NCBI GenBank assembly: GCA_002421585.1 | Contig: DIKD01000060.1 | Coordinates: 1-5,875 of the forward strand | Reading direction: 5' to 3' | Source: Dehalococcoidia bacterium UBA5627 | GTDB lineage: Bacteria; Chloroflexota; Dehalococcoidia; Dehalococcoidales; UBA5627 | DNA length: 5,875 nt | Shown: piece by piece, positions 1 to 5,250 of the stretch | Layout of the letters: every line of letters begins with the position of its first letter | Numbering within the stretch: position 1 is the stretch's first letter | Translations under genes and position numbers: made by a program | The notes under the pieces: generated by a model | The model's database searches: none | Seen by the model: only the letters and a program-made list of their open reading frames with translations | Told to the model about the DNA's origin: nothing

Positions 1-4
1 ACCG

Positions 5-499
5 TTAATCTCCGGCTAATCTGATGTAGGTGATAGCCAAAAGCACCGCCCCTATCGAAATTGCGGCATCAGCTACGTTGAAAGTGGCAAAAAAATCGAC
101 ATCGAGAAAATCGACTACATAGCCGTGACCTAAGCGGTCGATGAGATTACCGACAGTGCCGCCCATAATTAAACCGAGCGATAATTTAGCCGGCTTGCTT
201 CTTAAAAAACCGATACGATTAGATAGATAGAATACAATAATCAACAGCAGGATGACGCCGATTATAGAAAATATGGATAATAAAAAGGTATGGTCACGGA
301 ATATACTAAAAGCGGCGCCGGTATTTTGCACATATGTAATATGAAAAAATCCCGATTCCGGTATGGACTGACCGAGTGTCAGGTTCGTCTTAATTAAGTA
401 TTTTGTTAACTGGTCAACTGCAATTATCGGTAATGAAACCCATAAAAAGACCGAACCCCTGTTGTAAAACTCCTTAAAGAAGCTCTTTAGCTTATCCAT
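5..499 (-). CDS. lspA: Lipoprotein signal peptidase (signal peptidase II)
   Basis: Membrane aspartyl peptidase that cuts the signal peptide from diacylglyceryl-modified prolipoproteins just before the lipidated cysteine. The 164 residues match the usual family length. Seen in order: a first hydrophobic segment (about 17-28) leading into the conserved DQLTK (29-33), the QNTGAAFS motif (58-65), a hydrophobic segment (72-92), GGTVGNLIDR (113-122) and FNVADAAIS (140-148), then a last membrane segment. By family knowledge D121 and D144 form the catalytic dyad; both are present. The start ATG lies inside the end of the upstream DksA-like gene (8-base overlap). It has only a weak AAAG-like ribosome site, so translation is probably coupled to that gene. 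The stop is just inside the left edge, so the gene is complete. Two likely substrates, both lipobox proteins, are encoded in this window. Identity is very sure. Confidence 0.97.
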   Translation of the reverse strand: MDKLKSFFKEFYNRGSVFLWVSLPIIAVDQLTKYLIKTNLTLGQSIPESGFFHITYVQNTGAAFSIFRDHTFLLSIFSIIGVILLLIIVFYLSNRIGFLRSKPAKLSLGLIMGGTVGNLIDRLGHGYVVDFLDVDFFATFNVADAAISIGAVLLAITYIRLAGD

Positions 500-851
500 T
501 CTTTGCTTTATTTGCGTTACACTCCATGCAATACAATGCCTGTGGTAAAGCTTCCAATCTCTCGGGATTTATCGGCTTGCCGCAGATTTCACAAATTCCG
601 TAAGTTCCTTTCTCGAACTTATCGAGCGCCTTTTCTACTTCTGCCAATTGTTGACTTGTCCTATGTTCAAGTGCCATACGATTCTCCAGGTCGGCAGTTT
701 CGGTGGCTTCTTCTTCCCTTTTGCCGAAGGGACTTCCTTCACGCCTGTTTTCCGTCGGACGACTGGCTTTCAATTGCTCCAACTGTTCTTGCAGTCGTTT
801 GCGGTCATCTTCCAGGCGAAGCTTCATTAATTTATGATTTGCAGTTTTCAC
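492..851 (-). CDS. DksA/TraR-family C4 zinc-finger protein
   Basis: A 119-residue protein of the DksA/TraR family, whose best-studied members bind in the secondary channel of RNA polymerase and modulate transcription. Residues 1-80 are highly charged and helical in character, as expected for the coiled-coil arm. Residues 87-111 form a C4 zinc finger, CEIC then YCMEC (C87, C90, C108, C111; C-x2-C-x17-C-x2-C), with the family motif RLEALP between the pairs. By eye, the arm tip that is DxxDxA in E. coli DksA corresponds to E48-x-x-E51-x-A53 here, so function at the polymerase is an inference. The start is GTG: a GGGGGG run 8 bases upstream makes it a better choice than the in-frame ATG at 825-827, which has no Shine-Dalgarno. 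It is shorter than E. coli DksA (151 residues), as is common for the Gram-positive and Chloroflexota members. First gene of an operon with lspA. Confidence 0.92.
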   Translation of the reverse strand: MKTANHKLMKLRLEDDRKRLQEQLEQLKASRPTENRREGSPFGKREEEATETADLENRMALEHRTSQQLAEVEKALDKFEKGTYGICEICGKPINPERLEALPQALYCMECNANKAKNG

Positions 852-859
852 TTGTCTGT

Positions 860-865
860 CCCCCC
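860..865 (-). promoter_or_regulatory. Ribosome binding site deciding a GTG start
   Basis: On the minus strand a run of six G lies 8 bases before GTG at 849-851. This supports the GTG start of the DksA-like gene; the ATG eight codons further in has only A/T-rich sequence before it. Confidence 0.6.
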
Positions 866-885
866 GTATAATAAGTGCTCTTGAG

Positions 886-908
886 CTGCCTCAGATTATC
901 TGAAGCAG
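886..908. repeat. Near-perfect dyad in the DksA-like gene leader
   Basis: Arms CTGCCTCAGA (886-895) and TCTGAAGCAG (899-908) are inverted repeats with one mismatch in ten and a TTA centre. The site starts about 6 bases after the predicted transcription start of the minus-strand promoter at 921-949. It could be an operator or a 5' leader hairpin. No T-run follows on either strand, so it does not look like an intrinsic terminator. The regulator is unknown. Confidence 0.55.
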
Positions 909-920
909 TGTATATATGCC

Positions 921-949
921 TTTATACTTAGCGTTAATGGGAATGTCAT
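921..949 (-). promoter_or_regulatory. Sigma-70-type promoter for DksA-like gene and lspA
   Basis: On the minus strand: -35 ATGACA (944-949, 5 of 6 consensus), a 17-bp spacer, and -10 TATAAA (921-926, 5 of 6). The predicted start is near 914, giving a leader of about 62 bases that contains the dyad at 886-908. It is correctly placed and oriented for the only minus-strand operon in the window. Prediction from sequence only. Confidence 0.6.
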
Positions 950-984
950 AAAAAGCAGTAAAAACTATCTGGGTAAAAGCGTAT

Positions 985-1043
985 GCCGGTTAAAAGTTGT
1001 TGTCCTGCCACAATGAGGAAGCGGTGTTAAGCCGGCAACAACT
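985..1043. repeat. Two crossing inverted repeats, function unknown
   Basis: First pair: AGTTGTTG (995-1002) and CAACAACT (1036-1043), perfect over 8 bases. Second pair: GCCGGTTAA (985-993) and TTAAGCCGGC (1027-1036), complementary with one bulged base. The pairs cross each other, so an RNA could form only one of them or a pseudoknot. On the minus strand the first stem is followed by TTTT (991-994) and the loop can hold a further CCGC/GTGG helix, so a minus-strand RNA is slightly favoured. No known RNA family was recognised. Confidence 0.4.
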
Positions 1044-1167
1044 ACTCTCCAATCAATTTTGCGATTCGTTAAATATAAAAAATGACCCCTCATACATCCT
1101 AAGTGTAACCTATTTATGACAGTTAATCAATACTTATTATCTTTTTATTTTAATGCAGACGAGACAA

Positions 1168-1196
1168 TTGACATTGCCCTTATCTTTTGCTAATAT
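1168..1196 (+). promoter_or_regulatory. Sigma-70-type promoter of the Fur-family gene
   Basis: A perfect -35 TTGACA (1168-1173), a 17-bp spacer, and -10 TAATAT (1191-1196, 4 of 6), strengthened by TGC directly before it (extended -10). Predicted start near 1203, about 50 bases before the ATG at 1253. A palindrome lies on the start point (1203-1216). Confidence 0.7.
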
Positions 1197-1202
1197 TGCA
1201 AT

Positions 1203-1216
1203 TGAAAATATTTTCA
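1203..1216. promoter_or_regulatory. Candidate Fur/Zur operator (perfect palindrome)
   Basis: TGAAAATATTTTCA is a perfect 14-bp palindrome at the predicted transcription start of the Fur-family gene. Another perfect palindrome, ATTGCAAT (1195-1202), abuts it. Fur-family operators are AT-rich dyads of similar half-sites (7-1-7 type), although this one has no central spacer base. Position and symmetry suggest autorepression; this is inference. Confidence 0.45.
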
Positions 1217-1252
1217 TTTAGATAGCTGTTAATTATGGTGATGAATTAGAAA

Positions 1253-1708
1253 ATGAAGCTCAGCGAAGATAAAATTAAATCTGTTTTAAGACAAAACGGT
1301 TATAAGGCTACACCTCAAAGGCTAACTGTTATCAAAGAGTTTGCCAAAAAAGATGAGTTTTTATCACCTGCAGACCTCTATGACGGGCTTAAAAATAATC
1401 ATCCGGATATCGGTATGGTAACCGTATACCGCGTACTGGATATACTGGACAGGCTGGGGCTGGTATGCAAGGTTCACGCCGGGGGTGACTGTCATAAATA
1501 CAAAATAAACACGGCGGAGCATCATCATCATCTGCTCTGCTCAAATTGCGGAATAATAATCAATTTCCCCTGCGACGAACCGAATCTCGGGGAAGTCAGA
1601 AAAAAAATAACCGTAGAAACCGGTTTTAATATAAAAACACATATTCTTGAATTCGTGGGGCTCTGCCCAAAGTGCAACAGGGAAACCAGCAAAAAATCTA
1701 ACAGCTAA
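1253..1708 (+). CDS. Fur-family metal-dependent repressor (Zur-like by context)
   Basis: A 151-residue ferric-uptake-regulator family protein, usual length. The N-terminal winged helix contains YKATPQRLTVI (17-27) and the recognition-helix region GMVTVYRVLDIL (54-65). The C-terminal dimerisation and metal domain has HHHH (90-93) next to C96-x2-C99, and C138-x2-C141, the usual structural zinc site; H130 and C107 are further candidate ligands. There is no histidine at the position of the PerR peroxide-sensing His37 (residues 36-38 are F-L-S), and K84 appears in place of PerR Asp85, so a PerR role is unlikely. The gene stands 87 bases before a zinc-type ABC importer, which suggests a zinc sensor that represses the importer; iron or manganese sensing cannot be excluded. 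Its strong promoter with a palindrome on the start point suggests autoregulation. The ribosome site is a modest GGTGA, 11 bases upstream of ATG. Family sure, metal not. Confidence 0.93.
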   Translation: MKLSEDKIKSVLRQNGYKATPQRLTVIKEFAKKDEFLSPADLYDGLKNNHPDIGMVTVYRVLDILDRLGLVCKVHAGGDCHKYKINTAEHHHHLLCSNCGIIINFPCDEPNLGEVRKKITVETGFNIKTHILEFVGLCPKCNRETSKKSNS

Positions 1709-1723
1709 CCAATAATAACGTAA

Positions 1724-1736
1724 TAATCTATGATTA
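1724..1736. promoter_or_regulatory. Possible operator over a weak znuA promoter
   Basis: TAATC and GATTA are perfect 5-base inverted arms around TAT. They overlap a -10-like TATGAT (1729-1734, 5 of 6), whose best -35 at 17 bp, TAACCA (1706-1711), is poor. The CGTAATAAT just before (1719-1727) resembles one half of the Bacillus-type Zur box. The gap 1709-1795 has no terminator, so read-through from the Fur-family gene is equally possible. Confidence 0.25.
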
Positions 1737-1795
1737 AAAATAGAAAACATTGCTACCCTTTCTGTTTTTGATATCTTCGGGGAGGAATATAAGAC

Positions 1796-2668
1796 ATGAA
1801 AAATAGTAAAACAATACCCGGGAGGTTATTTTTAACAGGGATAGCAGCCTTACTGTTGGCAGGTTTACTTGCAGGATGCACACCCGGAACAACAACAAAA
1901 ACCGGCGGTGATGTCTTAAAAATAATCGCCTCTATCACTCCGGTTGCCGATTTCGTAAAGCAGATAGGAGGCGATAAGGTTGAAGTGATATTAATGGTTC
2001 CTGCCGGCGCCAGCCCTCACACATACGAACCGACTACCAGCCAAATGGTTTTTGTCAGCGAAGCCGATGTATTTGTTAAAGTCGGCTCCGGTGTGGATTA
2101 CGAAGAAATCTGGATGAACGATATCATAGATATGAACAGGGATATGCAGCTTATCGATTGTTCGGACGGAATCGACATAATTAACGAAGACCCTCATATC
2201 TGGACTTCCCCGCTAAATGCCAGGCAGATGGTCGAAAATATTTACAACGGTTTAATCACTTTGGATTCTGATAATGCGGATTACTATCAAATCAACTATG
2301 AAAGTTATGCTTTAGAATTGGAAGAACTTCATAACTTTATAACAGGACTTTTTACAGGATATCAGAATCGCAACTTTTTAATATATCATCCGGCATTCGG
2401 ATACTTTGCTGCAGAGTATAATCTTATACAATTATCGGTAGAAGAGGAAGGAAAAGAAACAACGGCACAGAAGATTAAGCAATGTATCGATTCCGCCAAA
2501 GCTAATAACTTAAATTATGTCTTTGCCTCCCCGCATGAGACCGGCGCGTACGCCCAGACAATTGCAGCCGAGATATCGGGTAGTGTATTATACATTGACC
2601 CGCTACCGTCATCTTACATATCAGATATGAGGAGTGCGGCGGCATCCATAGCGTTGGAACTTGAATAG
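1796..2668 (+). CDS. znuA: Zinc/manganese ABC importer, substrate-binding lipoprotein
   Basis: Cluster A-I metal-binding protein (ZnuA/TroA/PsaA family) that captures a divalent metal outside the membrane and hands it to the ATPase/permease pair encoded next. The 290 residues start with a lipoprotein signal: basic N-terminus, hydrophobic stretch and lipobox LLAGC (24-28) with lipidated C28. Likely ligands: H75 in ASPHTYEP, H134 in DPHIWTSP, H198 in YHPAFGYFA and D269 in YIDPL. The H-H-H-D set is that of TroA and zinc binders, whereas manganese-specific PsaA-type proteins carry Glu third. The histidine-rich loop of proteobacterial ZnuA is absent between the first two ligands. The usual E-P-Q stretch near the end is changed to ASPHETG (244-250), adding H247 close to the site. 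The start is well supported by GGGGAGG (1779-1785), 10 bases before ATG. Only 3 bases separate it from the ATPase gene. Metal choice is inferred. Confidence 0.9.
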   Translation: MKNSKTIPGRLFLTGIAALLLAGLLAGCTPGTTTKTGGDVLKIIASITPVADFVKQIGGDKVEVILMVPAGASPHTYEPTTSQMVFVSEADVFVKVGSGVDYEEIWMNDIIDMNRDMQLIDCSDGIDIINEDPHIWTSPLNARQMVENIYNGLITLDSDNADYYQINYESYALELEELHNFITGLFTGYQNRNFLIYHPAFGYFAAEYNLIQLSVEEEGKETTAQKIKQCIDSAKANNLNYVFASPHETGAYAQTIAAEISGSVLYIDPLPSSYISDMRSAAASIALELE

Positions 2669-2671
2669 ATT

Positions 2672-3436
2672 ATGACAAAAGAAAAGGAAATAGTTAAGTT
2701 TAAGGGTGTCTGGGCATACTATAATCATCACCCGGCATTACAGGATATTAATTTCTCCATACATGAAAAGGATTTCCTCGGCATCATCGGACCTAACGGC
2801 GGGGGGAAAACCACCCTTCTTAAAATTATACTATGTCTTTTAAAACCCCGACGCGGTACGGTTACCGTACTGGGGAAAGACCCCTGTGAAAGCCGTTCAC
2901 AGATCGGTTATGTTCCCCAGAAATCTTATTTCGACAAGAATTTCCCCATTGACGTCTGGCAGGCTACTCTGATGGGACTCTACAACCAAACCGGACTCTT
3001 CCGTCGTTACTCCCGAGGAGATAAAAAGAAAGCCGAAGAAGCACTCGAAAGAGTAAGCATGCTGGAATACAGAAACCGCCAAATCGGAGAACTCTCCGGA
3101 GGCCAGCAAAAAAGGGTTTTTATTGCCCGTGCGCTGGCATCCGATCCCAAACTATTGCTTCTGGACGAACCTATGGAGAGTGTGGACCCCAAAGTGCAGG
3201 GAGAGCTGTACAGCCTGCTAAAGGAGCTTCAGCAGGAAATGGCGATTGTTCTCGTTTCCCACGATATTACCGCTATCTCCATTTATGTAGATGAAATCGC
3301 CTGTTTAAACCAGACGCTGGTTTATCACGGTACTAAAGAGATATCTGATGAAGTACTGGAAGATACCTACCAGTGCCCGATTCACCTGATTGCGCACGGC
3401 ACCGTTCCGCACCGTGTTTTGAAGGAGCACCTGTAA
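2672..3436 (+). CDS. znuC: Zinc/manganese ABC importer, ATP-binding protein
   Basis: Cytoplasmic ATPase powering the metal importer. All nucleotide-binding motifs are intact in 254 residues: Walker A GPNGGGKTT (40-48), Q-loop VPQ with Q83, signature LSGGQ (141-145), Walker B LLLLDEP (161-167) with catalytic E166, D-loop SVDP (170-173) and H-loop VSHD with H197. The C-terminal tail, CPIHLIAHGTVPHRVLKEH, is the histidine-bearing ending common in zinc and manganese importer ATPases (H238, H242, H247, H253), which supports the substrate class. The ATG is 3 bases after the stop of the binding-protein gene and has only a weak GGA-type ribosome site, so translation is probably coupled. The stop codon shares a base with the permease start (TAATG). 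Very sure of function as an importer ATPase; the exact metal is inferred from neighbours. Confidence 0.94.
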   Translation: MTKEKEIVKFKGVWAYYNHHPALQDINFSIHEKDFLGIIGPNGGGKTTLLKIILCLLKPRRGTVTVLGKDPCESRSQIGYVPQKSYFDKNFPIDVWQATLMGLYNQTGLFRRYSRGDKKKAEEALERVSMLEYRNRQIGELSGGQQKRVFIARALASDPKLLLLDEPMESVDPKVQGELYSLLKELQQEMAIVLVSHDITAISIYVDEIACLNQTLVYHGTKEISDEVLEDTYQCPIHLIAHGTVPHRVLKEHL

Positions 3437-4266
3437 TGTTCGACATATTCGGATATCACTTCATGCAAAATGCGCTCATGGCGGGGCTTTTGGCATCGGT
3501 TGCCTGCGGTATCATCGGCGCCTATGTCGTTTCCAAGAAAATCGTTTTTATCAGCGGTGGTATCGCTCATGCCTCTTTCGGAGGCATCGGCCTGGGCTAC
3601 TTTCTGGGTATCAGCCCCGTTTTAGGCGCCACCGGTTTCGGTTTGCTCTCCGCCATTGCAATGGGACTGACCACCCGTAAAACCAAACTCCCCGAAGACA
3701 CCGTTATCGGCATACTGTGGGCTGCCGGTATGGCGCTGGGAGCCATTTTTATCGGGCTTACTCCCGGATACACCACCGACCTGTTCAGCTACCTGTTCGG
3801 TAATATCTTAACCGTCCCGGATTCCGAATTATTGCTGATACTGATACTTGACGTTGTTATTCTCGGTGTTGTTGCCCTGCTGTACAAGGAATTCCTGGCA
3901 GTATCTTTCGATGAAGAATACAGCACCGTTATCGGTATGCCGACCGAAAAGATTTACCTTACAATGCTTTGCCTGATTGCGCTGACAATCGTGGTAATGA
4001 TTCGCGTTGTCGGCATCATAATGGTAATCGCACTGCTTACCATACCGGCTTCGCTGGCACGCCAGTTTACCCATAATATGAAAAAGATGATGGCGCTTTC
4101 CGTACTTTTCAGTATTATCTTTACTTTTACCGGACTGATGCTTTCCTACTGGCTCGACCTTGCTTCCGGAGCAACGATAATCATCACCGGCGTTGTTATC
4201 TTCGCGCTGGTTATCGCAATACGAAAACTGATATCCTCAAGAGGGTTGCCATCTAAAAAGATGTAG
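3436..4266 (+). CDS. znuB: Zinc/manganese ABC importer, permease (ABC-3 family)
   Basis: Membrane channel of the metal importer, 276 residues and strongly hydrophobic, with about seven to nine predicted membrane segments as usual for the family. Family landmarks: SGGIAHASFGGIGLGYFLG near residues 40-58, the cytoplasmic coupling stretch SFDEEYSTVIGMP that contacts the ATPase, and RVVGIIMVIALLTIPASLA in the following segment. It ends in a basic tail (RKLISSRGLPSKKM). The frame is open upstream to a GTG at 3373, but the ATG at 3436 is chosen: it has a GAAGGAG ribosome site 8 bases before it, overlaps the ATPase stop by one base, and gives the expected N-terminus. Third gene of a tight operon with the binding protein and ATPase. 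Its last codons carry the -35 box of the pyrD promoter. Confidence 0.94.
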   Translation: MFDIFGYHFMQNALMAGLLASVACGIIGAYVVSKKIVFISGGIAHASFGGIGLGYFLGISPVLGATGFGLLSAIAMGLTTRKTKLPEDTVIGILWAAGMALGAIFIGLTPGYTTDLFSYLFGNILTVPDSELLLILILDVVILGVVALLYKEFLAVSFDEEYSTVIGMPTEKIYLTMLCLIALTIVVMIRVVGIIMVIALLTIPASLARQFTHNMKKMMALSVLFSIIFTFTGLMLSYWLDLASGATIIITGVVIFALVIAIRKLISSRGLPSKKM

Positions 4267-4274
4267 CCTATAAT
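4246..4274 (+). promoter_or_regulatory. Strong sigma-70-type promoter for pyrD
   Basis: -35 TTGCCA (4246-4251, 5 of 6), a 17-bp spacer, -10 TATAAT (4269-4274, perfect). The -35 lies in the final codons of the permease gene and the -10 begins 3 bases after its stop. Predicted start near 4281, about 22 bases before the pyrD GTG. It would make pyrD expression independent of the metal operon. Confidence 0.65.
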
Positions 4275-4289
4275 CAGTAAAAAATTAGC

Positions 4290-4294
4290 GGGGG
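4290..4294 (+). promoter_or_regulatory. Ribosome binding site deciding the pyrD GTG start
   Basis: GGGGG lies 8 bases before GTG at 4303-4305. The protein from this GTG begins with MNLSVQLAP, the expected N-terminus of the family, so the non-ATG start is well supported. Confidence 0.6.
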
Positions 4295-4302
4295 TATTTA
4301 TT

Positions 4303-5223
4303 GTGAACCTTTCCGTTCAGTTGGCGCCAAAAAACAGGCGTGGACTACTTCTTTCCAATCCGGTAATGACGGCTTCCGGCACTTTCGGTTACGGAAGCGA
4401 ATACAGCAACCTGATTGATATTCAAAAACTGGGAGCCATAATTTGCAAGGGTACCACTCTCGAACCGAGAGAGGGTAATCTGCAGCCCAGGGTATGTGAA
4501 ACCAACCGCGGTATGCTGAATGCTATCGGGCTGCAAAATATCGGCATCGATGCCCTGATAAGGGAAAAAGCCCCCGAATGGAAAAAATGGGAAGTGCCGG
4601 TTATAGTAAATATTGCCGGAAAAACCATCGATGAATATGCCAAACTGGCAGCTATACTGGATAGTGTTACAGGAGTAAGCGGGCTGGAAGTAAATATCAG
4701 CTGCCCTAATGTCAAAGCAGGCGGCGTCGAGTTCGGTACCGACCCTGAATCCGCCGCCGCGGTCACTTCTGCCGTACGCAAAGCTACTACCCTTCCCGTT
4801 ATCGTAAAATTAACCCCGAATGTGGCAGATATTAAAAGCATTGCCAAAGCTGTTGAGAATGCCGGAGCGGATGCGGTATCGCTTATCAATACCTTGAGGG
4901 GAATGGCAATTGATATCAACAAAATGAAGCCCCTTTTAGGCAATATGAGCGGAGGGCTTTCTGGTCCTGCCGTAAAACCGGTGGCACTTTCAATGGTATA
5001 TGAAACAGCCGGAGCTGTTAGCATCCCTGTTATCGGCTGCGGAGGGATTACCACTGCCACAGATGCCATCGAATTTCTAATGGCGGGAGCCACTGCCGTA
5101 CAGGTGGGAACTGCCATATTTGTTAACCCGCAAGCCCCTATCGATATCCTCGATGGTATAAAAGACTTTATGAGAAAAAACGGAATCGACGACATAAGCA
5201 GGCTTATCGGCATTGCCCGCTAA
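4303..5223 (+). CDS. pyrD: Dihydroorotate dehydrogenase, class 1B type
   Basis: Cytosolic FMN flavoprotein of pyrimidine synthesis that oxidises dihydroorotate to orotate. The 306 residues show the TIM-barrel and FMN/orotate motifs: NPVMTASGTFGYGSEY (19-34), CKGTT (48-52) with K49, NAIGLQNIG (73-81), NISCPN (131-136) whose C134 is the catalytic base of class 1 enzymes, VKLTPN (168-173) with K169, N196, GGLSGPAVKP (217-226), GCGGI (245-249) and VQVGTA (267-272). Length and the opening resemble class 1B, which works with an iron-sulfur/FAD partner, PyrK, passing electrons to NAD+. No pyrK is adjacent on either side, so the partner must be elsewhere or the electron acceptor differs. Translation starts at GTG with a GGGGG ribosome site and a strong private promoter. 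The gap to the next gene is 27 bases without a terminator. Enzyme identity very sure; subclass fairly sure. Confidence 0.96.
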   Translation: MNLSVQLAPKNRRGLLLSNPVMTASGTFGYGSEYSNLIDIQKLGAIICKGTTLEPREGNLQPRVCETNRGMLNAIGLQNIGIDALIREKAPEWKKWEVPVIVNIAGKTIDEYAKLAAILDSVTGVSGLEVNISCPNVKAGGVEFGTDPESAAAVTSAVRKATTLPVIVKLTPNVADIKSIAKAVENAGADAVSLINTLRGMAIDINKMKPLLGNMSGGLSGPAVKPVALSMVYETAGAVSIPVIGCGGITTATDAIEFLMAGATAVQVGTAIFVNPQAPIDILDGIKDFMRKNGIDDISRLIGIAR

Positions 5224-5250
5224 TAAAAAAAATAGCCTCGGATAGCTACA

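Larger units (their letters stand above)
852..1252. other. Divergent, gene-free control region
   Basis: About 400 bases without a convincing gene between the leftward DksA-like/lspA operon and the rightward Fur-family gene. It is AT-rich, especially from 1060 to 1252. It holds one good promoter for each side, two palindromic sites near the predicted transcription starts, and an inverted-repeat cluster at 985-1043. Short open frames inside it lack ribosome sites and family motifs. Its length is generous compared with the other gaps here, which range from a 1-base overlap to 87 bases. Confidence 0.7.

Noticed and set aside
503..871. Open frame of 122 codons on the plus strand
   Set aside because: Antisense to the DksA-like gene, which has an intact C4 zinc finger and a Shine-Dalgarno; no motif in the plus-strand product.
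985..1043. Signal recognition particle RNA or other known housekeeping RNA
   Set aside because: A GGAAGC-like stretch recalls the SRP helix 8 region, but the tetraloop and conserved internal loops do not match.
1253..1708. PerR-type peroxide sensor
   Set aside because: No histidine at the PerR His37 position and no aspartate at the Asp85 position by alignment with the HHHH/C96 region.
1750..1777. Alternative znuA promoter TTGCTA-16-TATCTT
   Set aside because: Both boxes match only 4 of 6, and the start point would fall in the ribosome binding site.
3373..3435. Upstream GTG extension of the permease gene
   Set aside because: It would add 21 hydrophilic residues and overlap the ATPase gene by 64 bases; the ATG at 3436 has a good ribosome site and the usual coupled TAATG junction.
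4422..5213. Long open frame of 263 codons on the minus strand
   Set aside because: It is fully antisense to pyrD, whose FMN and catalytic motifs are all present; the antisense protein shows no family motifs and is a codon-bias shadow.
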